From NCBI GenBank assembly GCA_030695205.1, contig JAUYTN010000011.1, positions 30,234-94,233 on the forward strand: a DNA stretch of 64,000 nt, read 5' to 3'. Both the position numbers and the translations under genes were made by a program. Origin of the DNA: Burkholderiaceae bacterium. Lineage in GTDB: Bacteria; Pseudomonadota; Gammaproteobacteria; Burkholderiales; Burkholderiaceae_C. The notes under the pieces were generated by a model, which did no database searches, was not told where the DNA came from, and saw nothing but the letters and a program-made list of their open reading frames with translations. Below, one piece after another: positions 1 through 8,201 of this stretch; within the stretch, counting starts at the first letter, position 1; every line of letters starts with the position of its first letter.

Positions 1-863
1 AGGCGCTGCACCACCCCTTGAACCAGCAGCTCAGGCGCAGAGGCCCCAGCGGTGATGCCAACCCGCTGCTTGCCCTCGAACCACTCGGGTTGCAGTTCGC
101 TGGCGTCGTCCACCATGTAGGCGGTGGTGCCCAGCTTGGCGGCCAACTCGCGCAGCCGGTTGCTGTTGCTGCTGGTGGGGCTGCCCACCACCACCACCAC
201 GTCCACCTGAGGACTCATGAGCTTGATGGCATCCTGGCGGTTTTGGGTGGCATAACAAATGTCTTGCTGCTTGGGCGAGCGAATACCGGGAAAGCGGGCC
301 ACCACGGCGGCCGTGATTTGGGCGGCGTCGTCCACGCTGAGGGTGGTTTGGGTCACCACCGCCAGGCGCTCGGTCTGGCGGGGCTGCACGCGGGCCACAT
401 CGGCCACGTCTTCCACCAGGTGAATGCCATCGCTCAGCTGGCCCATGGTGCCCTCCACCTCCGGGTGGCCTTTGTGGCCAATCATGATGAACTCGTAGCC
501 CTCTTTGGCGAGCTTGGCCACCTCGACGTGCACCTTGGTAACCAGTGGGCAGGTGGCGTCGAACACCTGAAAACCCCGCGCCTGCGCCTCTTGCTGCACC
601 GCCTTGCTGACGCCGTGCGCGGAAAAAATCAGGGTGGCACCGGGGGGCACATCGGCCAGGTCTTCAATGAAGATGGCGCCGCGGGATTTGAGGTCATTCA
701 CCACATGGGTGTTGTGCACGATTTCGTGGCGCACATAAATGGGCGCACCGAACTTGGCCAGTGCGCGCTCCACGATGTCGATGGCCCGGTCCACCCCCGC
801 ACAAAAACCGCGCGGCTCGGCCAGCAGCACCTCGGCACCAGGACGCAGCGCTGGGTCGCTCAT
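1..863 (-). CDS. ispH: 4-hydroxy-3-methylbut-2-enyl diphosphate reductase, partial
   Basis: Last enzyme of the MEP isoprenoid pathway, a [4Fe-4S] enzyme that reduces HMBPP to IPP and DMAPP. The protein opens [20 protein letters not shown] and carries the three cluster cysteines: Cys21 ([10 protein letters not shown]), Cys105 ([12 protein letters not shown]) and Cys203 ([10 protein letters not shown]). The substrate-binding SSNSNRL motif lies near residue 231. About 287 codons are present and the C-terminus runs off the left edge; the family is usually 310-320 residues. The ATG shares its A with the TGA of fkpB (TGATG), so translation is probably coupled. The fkpB-ispH pairing is common in proteobacteria. 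Confidence 0.96.
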   Translation of the reverse strand, partial: MSDPALRPGAEVLLAEPRGFCAGVDRAIDIVERALAKFGAPIYVRHEIVHNTHVVNDLKSRGAIFIEDLADVPPGATLIFSAHGVSKAVQQEAQARGFQVFDATCPLVTKVHVEVAKLAKEGYEFIMIGHKGHPEVEGTMGQLSDGIHLVEDVADVARVQPRQTERLAVVTQTTLSVDDAAQITAAVVARFPGIRSPKQQDICYATQNRQDAIKLMSPQVDVVVVVGSPTSSNSNRLRELAAKLGTTAYMVDDASELQPEWFEGKQRVGITAGASAPELLVQGVVQR

Positions 864-1309
864 CACAGCACCCCAATCAGCTGCACCTCAAAGCGCACCG
901 CCTGGCCTGCCAGGGGGTGGTTGAAGTCAAACAGCACCGCGCCGTCGGCGCGCACCTCGCGCACCGCACCAGCGTAGCTGCCCAGACCGTCGGGCGTGGG
1001 GAACTGCACCACGTCACCGGCCACGTACTGCTCTTTGGGATCGCCCAGCTCGTTGAGCAGCTTGCGCGCCACCCACTGCACCATGTCGGGCTGGCGCTCG
1101 CCAAAGGCCTCGCCGGGGGGCAGATCGAAGGTCTGCTGCGCCCCCTCCTCCAGCCCCAGCAAACGCTGCTCCAGCGCGGGCGAGAGCTGGCCAGAGCCCA
1201 GGCTGAGGGTGGCAGGCTGACCCTCAAAGGTGTTGACGAAGTCTTGACCGTGCACGCTGGAGAGGCGGTAGTGCAGAGTCAGGAAGGAGCTGGCATCGAC
1301 GATGGACAT
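863..1309 (-). CDS. fkpB: FKBP-type peptidyl-prolyl cis-trans isomerase (SlpA/FkpB family)
   Basis: Cytoplasmic prolyl isomerase of the SlyD/SlpA branch, 148 aa. The N-terminal FKBP half begins [18 protein letters not shown], and the inserted-flap half ends with the family signature [10 protein letters not shown]. It lacks the His/Cys-rich metal tail of SlyD, which favours SlpA/FkpB. It sits directly upstream of ispH with a one-base stop/start overlap. The start at 1309 is the first ATG after a 70 bp region divergent from radC. Confidence 0.93.
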   Translation of the reverse strand: MSIVDASSFLTLHYRLSSVHGQDFVNTFEGQPATLSLGSGQLSPALEQRLLGLEEGAQQTFDLPPGEAFGERQPDMVQWVARKLLNELGDPKEQYVAGDVVQFPTPDGLGSYAGAVREVRADGAVLFDFNHPLAGQAVRFEVQLIGVL

Positions 1310-1329
1310 GGGGTGGACTGGGTAAGGCT

Positions 1330-1352
1330 AGGGCCGTGTTTAAACTGGCCCT
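1330..1352. promoter_or_regulatory. Inverted repeat in the fkpB/radC divergent region
   Basis: AGGGCC and GGCCCT arms flank an 11-base AT-rich centre (gtgtttaaact) in the only space between the two divergent genes. On the minus strand a TACAAT hexamer (1353-1358 region) resembles a -10 box for fkpB-ispH. The operator or promoter role is inferred from position only. Confidence 0.3.
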
Positions 1353-1379
1353 ATTGTAGAAACCAGGGGGCTTGGGACC

Positions 1380-2054
1380 ATGAGCATGAAATTGATGCCC
1401 GCCGATTCGCGCCCGCGCGAAAAGCTGCTGACACGCGGGCCAACCGCACTCAGCGATGCCGAGCTGCTGGCGCTGCTGCTGCGCACTGGCATACCTGGCA
1501 AAAACGTGGTGGCACTGGCGCAGGAACTGCTGGAACAATTCAAGGGCCTGGCGGGCCTGCTGCACACCCCGGCCGAGGCGCTCAAAACCATCAAAGGCCT
1601 GGGCCCGGCCAAGCGGGCCGAGGTGGTGGCGGTGCTGGAGCTGGCCCGCCGCGCCCTAGCCCAGCAGCTGCACGAAAAACCCTGCTTCGATGGCCCCCAG
1701 GCGGTGCGCGACTACCTGCAGCTGCAGCTGGGTGCGCGCAGCCATGAAGTGTTTGCGGTGCTGTTTCTGGACAGCCAGCATCGGCTGCTGGCCTTCGAGG
1801 AGCTGTTTCGGGGCACGTTGACGCAAACCAGCGTGTACCCCCGCGAGGTGGTGCTGCGCGCCCTGCACCACCATGCCGCTGCGGTGGTGTTGGCCCACAA
1901 CCACCCGAGTGGCAGTACCAAACCCTCAGCGGCGGACGAAACCCTGACCCGCACGCTCACAACCACCCTGGCCCTGGTGGACGTGCGGGTGCTGGACCAT
2001 TTTGTGGTGACGGCCCACACCGCCACCAGCATGGCCGAGCTGGGCATGGTCTGA
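1380..2054 (+). CDS. radC: RadC family JAB/MPN-domain protein
   Basis: 224 aa. Residues 1 to about 90 form the helix-hairpin-helix region ([13 protein letters not shown], then [11 protein letters not shown]). The rest is the MPN/JAB metalloprotease-like fold with the zinc-binding signature [16 protein letters not shown] near residues 172-186. This matches full-length chromosomal RadC. The original DNA-repair assignment of the family has been withdrawn and its biochemical role is unsettled. The gene is divergent from fkpB and stands alone. The start is the first ATG giving the canonical [12 protein letters not shown]-terminus. Confidence 0.95.
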   Translation: MSMKLMPADSRPREKLLTRGPTALSDAELLALLLRTGIPGKNVVALAQELLEQFKGLAGLLHTPAEALKTIKGLGPAKRAEVVAVLELARRALAQQLHEKPCFDGPQAVRDYLQLQLGARSHEVFAVLFLDSQHRLLAFEELFRGTLTQTSVYPREVVLRALHHHAAAVVLAHNHPSGSTKPSAADETLTRTLTTTLALVDVRVLDHFVVTAHTATSMAELGMV

Positions 2055-2185
2055 GCGCCTGAGTCAGGCCTCCCTCAAGCGTGGCGTGGGGGCATGCCCC
2101 GCCGGGCCGCCCAGTCACGGCCCACCCCGCACAATAGGCTCATGCCCATGTGGCCTGCAATCCGCGCCCCTGGCCCCCGCCCTGT

Positions 2186-2833
2186 ATGCCCGACACCACC
2201 CCATCAACCGCCCACGCCCAGCTCGCTGCCATTCGCGGCGTGCTGGTGGAACGCGCGCGGCTGCAGCAGGCCGCGCTGGCGGCCGCCGCCGAAGCCGAGC
2301 GTCTGGCGCATGCCGAGCGCACACTGTTTGCGCGCACGGTGGGCGCGGTCAGGCCACTGCGGCTGCAACGGCTGGCACTGATTGAGCGCGAGCGTGCCTT
2401 GCCCCGGGCCCGCCAGCGCGAACTGGACGAACAGGCCGTGATGCGCGAGGCCATCTCCGACGACTTCGATGTGGAAAGCCTGCTGGACACCGATGACGCG
2501 CTCAGCTACCGCCGCCCTGGCGTCGGTCTGGATGTGGTGCGCCGGTTGCGGCGCGGCCAATGGAGCCTGCAAGGCCAGATCGACCTGCACGGGCTGCGCA
2601 CCGACGAGGCGCGTGCGGCACTGAGCCAGTTTGTGCGAGAGGCGCACAAAGTCGGCTGGCGCTGCGTGCGGGTGGTGCACGGCAAGGGCCTGGGTTCACC
2701 GGGCAAAACCCCTGTGCTCAAAAACAAGGTGCAGCGCTGGCTGGTCCAGAAGAACGAGGTGCTGGCCTTTGTGCAGGCCAAGCCGTCCGACGGTGGGGCC
2801 GGTGCGCTGGTGGTGCTGCTGACGCCGGGCTGA
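2186..2833 (+). CDS. Smr/MutS2-C-terminal domain nuclease-like protein
   Basis: 215 aa from the ATG at 2186; an in-frame start at 2150 would add 12 unconserved residues. The N-terminal half is charged and helical (LQQAALAAAAEAERLAHAE). The C-terminal half is an Smr domain with IDLHGLRTDEAR at about residue 132 and VVHGKGLGSPGKTP from about residue 162, ending in a substrate-loop-like GGAGALVVLL. Smr domains nick or bind nucleic acid. This stand-alone form resembles E. coli SmrA/YdaL rather than MutS2. The upstream ACAATAGG (2129-2136) could be a -10 region. Confidence 0.88.
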   Translation: MPDTTPSTAHAQLAAIRGVLVERARLQQAALAAAAEAERLAHAERTLFARTVGAVRPLRLQRLALIERERALPRARQRELDEQAVMREAISDDFDVESLLDTDDALSYRRPGVGLDVVRRLRRGQWSLQGQIDLHGLRTDEARAALSQFVREAHKVGWRCVRVVHGKGLGSPGKTPVLKNKVQRWLVQKNEVLAFVQAKPSDGGAGALVVLLTPG

Positions 2834-2867
2834 TGCGGTGGCCAAGGCGCGGCCATGCGCCGCCGCC

Positions 2868-3305
2868 TCACACCCCCCGGTTGCGCATCCAGTCGGCGGT
2901 CTGGAAAAAACTGCCCCTCAGCCGCTGGCGCAGCTCGGCATTTACCCCGACCTCACCCATGGCCTGGTCCATGCAAGCCAACCACTGGTCGCGCTCGACA
3001 ATGCCGATAGCAAACGGCATGTGGCGCATGCGCAACCTCGGGTGGCCAAAGCGCTGAACATAGTGGTCGGGCCCGCCCAGCCAGCCACACAAAAACCAGA
3101 ACAGCTTCTGGCGGGCATCGTCCAACGTGCTGCCGTGGCTGGCGCGCAGCTCGGCATAACCGGGCTCCAGGTCCATCAGGTCATAAAAGCGGTCCACCAG
3201 GGCGCGCACCTGCGGCTCTCCGCCCATCCACTCAAATGGGGTCAGCACGTGGGCACTGCCCTCGGTATCGCTTGGCGCTGGGGCGGAGGCAGGCTGGAGG
3301 GGCAT
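2868..3305 (-). CDS. Group II truncated hemoglobin
   Basis: 145 aa with the 2-on-2 globin pattern of group II (TrHbO/YjbI-like): TPFEWMGGEPQVRALVDRFY at the N-terminus, then RFGHPRLRMRHMPFAIG, which holds the proximal histidine, and a C-terminal GSFFQTADWM. Such proteins bind O2 or NO and are linked to oxidative or nitrosative chemistry; the exact role here is unknown. The start at 3305 follows AAGGCCACCAC. The longer reading frame upstream runs into the permease gene and lacks globin similarity. Convergent with the Smr gene. Confidence 0.93.
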   Translation of the reverse strand: MPLQPASAPAPSDTEGSAHVLTPFEWMGGEPQVRALVDRFYDLMDLEPGYAELRASHGSTLDDARQKLFWFLCGWLGGPDHYVQRFGHPRLRMRHMPFAIGIVERDQWLACMDQAMGEVGVNAELRQRLRGSFFQTADWMRNRGV

Positions 3306-3350
3306 GTGGTGGCCTTGGAAAGACTCGGGGAGGTTAGAGAGTTGCTGGCG

Positions 3351-3374
3351 AATGCTGATGCTGATGCGGATGCG
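3351..3374. repeat. Four hexamer tandem units between globin and permease genes
   Basis: AATGCT, GATGCT, GATGCG and GATGCG follow each other directly. The tract lies in the 92 bp between the permease stop and the globin start, so copy-number change could alter the globin 5' region. No function can be read from it. Confidence 0.6.
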
Positions 3375-3397
3375 AATAGGCGATAGCGCTCGGCCCA

Positions 3398-5968
3398 TCA
3401 GACCGATGCGCGACGCAGCGTGGCCACCACAGGCGTGTTGAGCACGCTGCGCAGCCCCCACCACCCAGCAGCCAGGGCCAGGGCCGCACCCGCCAACGAG
3501 CCCAGCACCGGCACCCAGGGGGAAGGGTTCCAGGCGAATTCGAAGGCATAGCGGGCCAGTGCCCAACCCACCACAGAGGCCACCACCGAGGCCATGGCCC
3601 CCGCCAGCAGCCCCACGCCCAGCAGCTCGGCGCGCTGCACCTGGCGCAGCAAGACCGAGCTGGCACCCACCGCCCGCATGATGGCGAACTCTCTCTCCCG
3701 CTCGCTGCGGGTGGCGGTCACGGCTGCGAGCAACACCACCAGGCCTGCGGCCAGGGTGAAGGCGAACAAAAACTCCACCGCCCGGATCACCTGCCCCAGC
3801 ACCGCCTGCACCTGGGCAATGGTGTTGCTCATGTCCACGTTGGTGATGTTGGGAAACTCGCGCACCAGGGTGTTGTCGAACTGCGACATTTGCTCGCCTT
3901 CGGGGGCGCGGAACGCACTGATGTAGGTCACGGGCACATCGTCCATGGTGTCCACCGGGAACATGACAAAGAAATTGACCCGCATGCTGCCCCAGTCCAC
4001 CTTGCGCAGGCTGGTCACCCGGGTGGTTTGGACGATGCCAGCCATGTCAAACGACACGGTGTCGCCCAGCTTCAGGCCCAGCTCCTGGGCCAGGCCATCT
4101 TCCACGCTGGCGCCATCTGCCTCGCCGGGCAGCCACTGGCCGGCCACCACCAGGTTGTGGGGAGGCTGCTCGGCAGCGTGCGACAGGTTGAACTCGCGCT
4201 CGGCCAGGCGGCGGCCGCGTTCGGTATCGAAGCTCTCGGGGTTGACGGCCTCGCCGTTGATGGCCACCAACCGCCCCCGGATCATGGGGTACCAGTCGTA
4301 GCGCGCCACACCCGCCTCGGTCAGCTTGGCACGGAATGCATCGCCCTGGTCGGGCTGGATGTTGATCACAAAGCGGTTGGGCGCGTCAGGCGGCGTGGCC
4401 TGACGCCACGAATCGACCAGGTCGGTGCGCAGCAGCACCAGCAGCACCAGCGCCAGCAGCCCAACGGCCAACGAGCTGACCTGTACCACGGCGTAACCGG
4501 GGCGGGCGCACAGCTGCCGGGTGGCCAGCATGAGCCAGCGCGGAGCGGTGGCCTCGTTCACCACCACCCGCAGCAGGCGCACTGCCGCATAGCTGGCCAG
4601 GGCAAACACCGCAATGGCAGCGGCAAAGCCACCCACGGCCAGCAGGCCCAGGGTGACGTCTCGACTGACGGCCAGCAGCAGCACCGCAAAGCCCGCAACC
4701 CCCAGACCCAGCACGGCCAGCGAGGCGGGTTTGATGCCGCCCACATCCCGCCGAATGACGCGCAGCGGCGGTACCTGCGCCAGCTGCAACACCGGTGGCA
4801 AGCCAAATGCCACCATCAGCGTCAGGCCCAACCCCAGGCCCACCGCCACTGGCCACAGGCTGGCGGCGGGCAGGGCCACGTTCATCAGGCCACCCAGCAG
4901 GGCCACAAACACATGGTGCACACCAAAGCCCAGCGCCACCCCCAGCGCACTGGCGACCACACCCACGGCTGCAAATTCGATGACATAGGCCCACGCCATG
5001 GTGCGCTGAGGCAGGCCCAGGACCCGCAACATGGCGCAGTCGTCCAGGTGGCGCGCCGCAAACCCCCGGGCGGCAATGGCCACCGCCACCGCACTGAGCA
5101 GCGCGGCCAACAGGGCCACGAGGTTCAAAAACTTTTCGGCTCGGCCCAGCGTCTGCTGCATCTCGGGACGCCCGGCCTCCAACGATTCAAGGCGGGCGCC
5201 GCGGAAGCTGCCCTGGTCGAGTTGCGCCTGCACCCAGGTTGCATAGCGGCCCACAGGGGCGTCTGGCCCGGCCACCGCAAACCGCCAGCTGATGCGACTG
5301 GCCGGCTGGACCAAGCCTGTGGCGGCCAAGTCGACCTGGTGCAGCATCACCCGGGGTGCAAAACTCATGAAGCCTGCGCCCCGGTCCGGCTCATTGGTGA
5401 TCAGGCGGGCAATTTCGAACGAACGATCGCCCAGCAGCAGGGGCTGACCGACTTCCACCCCAAGGGCCACCAGCAGCGCAGGGTCCACCCAAACCGTGCC
5501 TGGGGTGGGGATGGCGGTGGTGGGCGCCCCCGGCGTACCGGCCTGCTCGGCCACCGACAAACGGCCGCGCAGGGGATAACCCGGCTCCACCGCCTTGAGC
5601 GCCACCAGGCGGGCAGCGCCACCCAGGGCATCGGGCGCACGGCCCATGGTCGGAAAGCTGATGGTCTGCGCGGTGTTCAGGCCCAGGCGCTCGGCCTCGG
5701 CCTTGAAGGCAGCTGGCGCTGCGTGGTCGCTGCTGAGGACCACATCGCCACCGAGCAGCTGGCGGGCATCGCGGCTGAGGCCGCCTTGCAAGCGATCGGC
5801 AAAAAAACCGACCGACGTGAGAGCCGCCACCGCCAGGGCCACCGCCAGCACCAGCAGGCGCAATTCACCGGCACGAAAGTCCCGCCACAGCGAGCGCATC
5901 GCCAATGGCCACGCGCCAGGGCGCTGCGAGGGTGGGTGGAAAGTCGGTTGCGGAGTCGTCACAGTCAT
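3398..5968 (-). CDS. ABC transporter permease, FtsX-like (YbbP family)
   Basis: 856 aa inner-membrane protein. After a short cytoplasmic N-terminus (MRSLWRDFRAGELRLLVLAV) comes TM1, a long periplasmic domain, a first FtsX-like TM block around residues 270-400 with further helices, a second periplasmic domain, and a C-terminal FtsX block with RSEREREFAIMRAVGAS, the coupling signature of this fold. Size and topology fit E. coli YbbP, which pairs with ATPase YbbA and is thought to act on lipids or lipoproteins at the envelope. No ATP-binding partner gene lies next to it here. Confidence 0.9.
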   Translation of the reverse strand: MTVTTPQPTFHPPSQRPGAWPLAMRSLWRDFRAGELRLLVLAVALAVAALTSVGFFADRLQGGLSRDARQLLGGDVVLSSDHAAPAAFKAEAERLGLNTAQTISFPTMGRAPDALGGAARLVALKAVEPGYPLRGRLSVAEQAGTPGAPTTAIPTPGTVWVDPALLVALGVEVGQPLLLGDRSFEIARLITNEPDRGAGFMSFAPRVMLHQVDLAATGLVQPASRISWRFAVAGPDAPVGRYATWVQAQLDQGSFRGARLESLEAGRPEMQQTLGRAEKFLNLVALLAALLSAVAVAIAARGFAARHLDDCAMLRVLGLPQRTMAWAYVIEFAAVGVVASALGVALGFGVHHVFVALLGGLMNVALPAASLWPVAVGLGLGLTLMVAFGLPPVLQLAQVPPLRVIRRDVGGIKPASLAVLGLGVAGFAVLLLAVSRDVTLGLLAVGGFAAAIAVFALASYAAVRLLRVVVNEATAPRWLMLATRQLCARPGYAVVQVSSLAVGLLALVLLVLLRTDLVDSWRQATPPDAPNRFVINIQPDQGDAFRAKLTEAGVARYDWYPMIRGRLVAINGEAVNPESFDTERGRRLAEREFNLSHAAEQPPHNLVVAGQWLPGEADGASVEDGLAQELGLKLGDTVSFDMAGIVQTTRVTSLRKVDWGSMRVNFFVMFPVDTMDDVPVTYISAFRAPEGEQMSQFDNTLVREFPNITNVDMSNTIAQVQAVLGQVIRAVEFLFAFTLAAGLVVLLAAVTATRSEREREFAIMRAVGASSVLLRQVQRAELLGVGLLAGAMASVVASVVGWALARYAFEFAWNPSPWVPVLGSLAGAALALAAGWWGLRSVLNTPVVATLRRASV

Positions 5969-6035
5969 TCCTTCACCTTACCCTAAGGTGGAGGCATTGG
6001 GTCCACACCAGACTTCATGCCTTGCTGCAGCGCAT

Positions 6036-6092
6036 GGTTTTATAAGAAAAAAGCCATTCTCGCTTGCCTGCGTTGAATAGTTAGCTATTCAA
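6036..6092 (-). repeat. Dispersed hairpin repeat, copy 1
   Basis: Read on the minus strand: AATAGCTAACTATTC, then GGCAAGCGAGAATGG and CTTTTTTCTTATAAAA. CTATTC can pair with GAATGG (one G-U) before a T6 run. It lies in the permease-upp gap just downstream of the upp stop and could terminate upp transcription. It shares the ATAGC, CAAGCG and GGC-T(5-6) landmarks with copies at 17559, 31102, 37222, 42225, 46795 and 59961. Confidence 0.8.
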
Positions 6093-6116
6093 TTTTCAAG
6101 ACCGCTCCAGCACCCG

Positions 6117-6758
6117 CTATTTGGTGCCGAAGATGCGATCCCCCGCATCGCCCAGACCGGGCACGATGTAGCCGTGGCTGTTGAGCCCTCGGTCCACCGC
6201 CGGGGTGTACACCGGCACATCGGGGTGGTGGTCGTGAAAGGTCTGCAAGCCCTGTGGACAAGTCACCAGGCACGCAAACCGGATAGAGCGTGGCTGCGTC
6301 TGCTTGAGGCGGTCCACGGCGGCCACCGCGCTGTTGCCGGTGGCCAGCATGGGGTCCAGCACAATCACATCGCGCTCTTGCATGTCGCTGGGCATCTTGA
6401 AGTAGTACTCCACCGCCTGCAGGGAATCCGGGTCCCGGTACAGACCAATATGGCCCACCCGCGCCCCCGGAATGACATGGAGCATGCCATCCAGAAAGCC
6501 ATTGCCAGCCCGCAGGATGGACGCCAGAACCACCTTCTTGCCGTCAATGACGCGCGAGGTCATGGTCTCCAACGGGGTTTCCACCTCGATGGTCTGCATA
6601 GGCATGTCACGGGTGATTTCGTAAGCCAGCATGGCGCTGATCTCGTGCACCAGCTCCCGAAAACTCTTGGTGCTGGTGTCCTTTTTGCGCATCAGCGTCA
6701 GTTTGTGCTGCACCAGTGGGTGCTGAATGACGTGGACCTGGCGCTGGGGCTGGGACAT
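6117..6758 (-). CDS. upp: Uracil phosphoribosyltransferase
   Basis: 213 aa salvage enzyme converting uracil and PRPP to UMP in the cytoplasm. Typical features are [18 protein letters not shown] near the N-terminus, the PRPP loop [14 protein letters not shown] and the C-terminal uracil-binding [13 protein letters not shown]. The start at 6758 gives the canonical HPLVQHKL N-terminus and follows CAGGAAGCATCGC, a good ribosome binding site. It is downstream of fdhD on the same strand with a 43 bp gap, so it may share readthrough, but its function is unrelated. Confidence 0.97.
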   Translation of the reverse strand: MSQPQRQVHVIQHPLVQHKLTLMRKKDTSTKSFRELVHEISAMLAYEITRDMPMQTIEVETPLETMTSRVIDGKKVVLASILRAGNGFLDGMLHVIPGARVGHIGLYRDPDSLQAVEYYFKMPSDMQERDVIVLDPMLATGNSAVAAVDRLKQTQPRSIRFACLVTCPQGLQTFHDHHPDVPVYTPAVDRGLNSHGYIVPGLGDAGDRIFGTK

Positions 6759-6801
6759 GCGATGCTTCCTGGGTGAGTTGAACTGCCCCGAGTTTAGAAC
6801 C

Positions 6802-7695
6802 TCAGGCAACCGCCGCCAGCGGCTCGGGGACTGCATCGAGCACCAGGCGCTGCGGGTGCGTGAAGCACAAAAACCGCTTGTGGGTCGCACGGCCAATGGC
6901 ACACAGCCCCACGCGCTGCGCCACTTCCAGGCCCATTTGCGTCATACCGCTGCGCGACACCACCACCGGCACCCCCATCTGGGCGGACTTGATGACCATC
7001 TCGCTGGTCAGCCGCCCGGTGGTGTAGAACACCTTGTCGCCGCCACCCATGGTCTGGGTGCCTGGCTGGCCAGCCACACGCTCCTGCTGCAGCCACATCC
7101 ACCCGGCGATGGTGTCCACTGCGTTGTGGCGGCCCACGTCTTCGACAAACAACAGCTTCTCGCCGCCCCGAAACAGCGCACACCCATGCACAGAGCCGGC
7201 CGACTTGTAGGTACTCTCCTGCAAGCGGATGGTGTTGACGATGCGCTGCAGCTCGCTCTGGCGCAGCGGGGTCTGGCCCTGCAGCACCCAAGTGTCCACC
7301 TCTTGCATCAGGTTGCCAAACATGCTGCCCTGCCCACAGCCGGTCGTCACCACCCGGCGCGCGGTTTTTTCTTCGATTCGATCAATACCGCTGCGGGTCT
7401 TGACGGCGGCGGCCCCCACGTCCCAATCGACGGTGATGGACTCGATGTCGGACAGCGACTCCACCAAGCGCTGGTTGCGCAAATAGCCCAGCACCAGCCA
7501 CTCGGGATGCCCGCCCAGGGTCATGAGGGTGACGAGTTCGCGCTTGTCCACGTACACGGTCAGGGCACGTTCGGCCGGAATAGAGAGGCTGCTCAACTGG
7601 CCAAACTCGTTCATGACCTGCACCGGGCACGTCAGTGGGGCGCGGGCCTGGGTCATGGCGGGGAGTGGCGCCACACCGGTCAGGTCAGGCAGCAT
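6802..7695 (-). CDS. fdhD: Formate dehydrogenase accessory sulfurtransferase FdhD
   Basis: 297 aa. FdhD passes sulfur from IscS to the molybdenum cofactor of FDH, an essential sulfuration step. The protein shows the family blocks [39 protein letters not shown] and [14 protein letters not shown]. The mobile-loop motif is [11 protein letters not shown], with one cysteine where E. coli has two. ATG 7695 is preceded by GGAGACTTCACAC; the alternative TTG at 7710 lies in the T-run of the upstream terminator and is unlikely. It follows the FDH structural operon but is separated from it by that terminator. Confidence 0.95.
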   Translation of the reverse strand: MLPDLTGVAPLPAMTQARAPLTCPVQVMNEFGQLSSLSIPAERALTVYVDKRELVTLMTLGGHPEWLVLGYLRNQRLVESLSDIESITVDWDVGAAAVKTRSGIDRIEEKTARRVVTTGCGQGSMFGNLMQEVDTWVLQGQTPLRQSELQRIVNTIRLQESTYKSAGSVHGCALFRGGEKLLFVEDVGRHNAVDTIAGWMWLQQERVAGQPGTQTMGGGDKVFYTTGRLTSEMVIKSAQMGVPVVVSRSGMTQMGLEVAQRVGLCAIGRATHKRFLCFTHPQRLVLDAVPEPLAAVA

Positions 7696-7708
7696 GTGTG
7701 AAGTCTCC

Positions 7709-7736
7709 AAAAAAAGAACCGCCGGTCAGCGGCGGT
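7709..7736 (-). terminator. Rho-independent terminator between the fdh operon and fdhD
   Basis: Minus strand: ACCGCCG, a 5-base loop, CGGCGGT, then TTCTTTTTTT. The 7 bp GC stem plus T-run is the best intrinsic terminator in the window. It ends the fdhA-fdhB-fdhC transcript, and its T-run is only about 14 bases before the fdhD ATG, directly joined to the fdhD ribosome binding site GGAGA. fdhD must therefore be reached by readthrough or from a promoter inside the upstream gene. Confidence 0.85.
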
Positions 7737-7843
7737 GGGGATGGGTGCACGGGCCAGCACGGCGAAGGCAAAGGTGCAGTCTGCGTCAGGCACACCCACA
7801 GGGGCTGAGGCCACCAGGGAAAGTGGCCATTCACCCGACAGAA

Positions 7844-8179
7844 TCAGGGCTTTTGGGCAGCTGCGGCCACGGGCGCGGCACCCGCAGCAGGCACAGCGGC
7901 TGCTGGAGGAGCCGCCACATAGGCCCCCGGGTCCACACAGGCTGGGGTGGGCAGTGCTGGGGCCACGTCTTTTTTCGCGGCGGCAGCGGTCTTGAAGTAG
8001 TGCGCAGCCGCACGGTCAATGGCCTTGCAGTTCTGGTACGCCGCGACCTTGTTGCCGTGGGCAGCTTTGGCTGCAGCCTCAGCCGCCTTGGCCTTGGCGT
8101 CGTCGCTGGGGGCTGGAAGTTTGGCAAGTGCCGGCCAGGCCAGCACACTCAGCGCAAGGGTCAGTGTCAAATGCTTCAT
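7844..8179 (-). CDS. Small Ala-rich exported protein of the FDH operon, unknown function
   Basis: 111 aa, last gene before the terminator. A clear Sec signal peptide (MKHLTLTLALSVLAWPALA) is followed by a short Ala/Lys-rich helical segment, two cysteines (YQNCKAID and TPACVDPGAY) and an Ala/Pro-rich tail. The start at 8179 is the one that gives the signal peptide; ATGs further upstream run into fdhC. I recognise no family. The position and periplasmic targeting suggest an accessory role for periplasmic FDH, which is inference. The two cysteines could form a disulfide. Confidence 0.75.
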   Translation of the reverse strand: MKHLTLTLALSVLAWPALAKLPAPSDDAKAKAAEAAAKAAHGNKVAAYQNCKAIDRAAAHYFKTAAAAKKDVAPALPTPACVDPGAYVAAPPAAAVPAAGAAPVAAAAQKP

Positions 8180-8201
8180 GGGGTTTCCTGGTGCGTTCGG
8201 T

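Noticed and set aside
2057..2069. GCCTGAGTCAGGC palindrome after radC as a terminator
   Set aside because: A 6 bp stem with a one-base centre and no T-run cannot form a terminator hairpin.
3890..5986. Plus-strand open frame of about 700 codons opposite the YbbP-type permease
   Set aside because: Same GC-driven antisense effect; His/Gln/Arg-rich with no recognisable domain.
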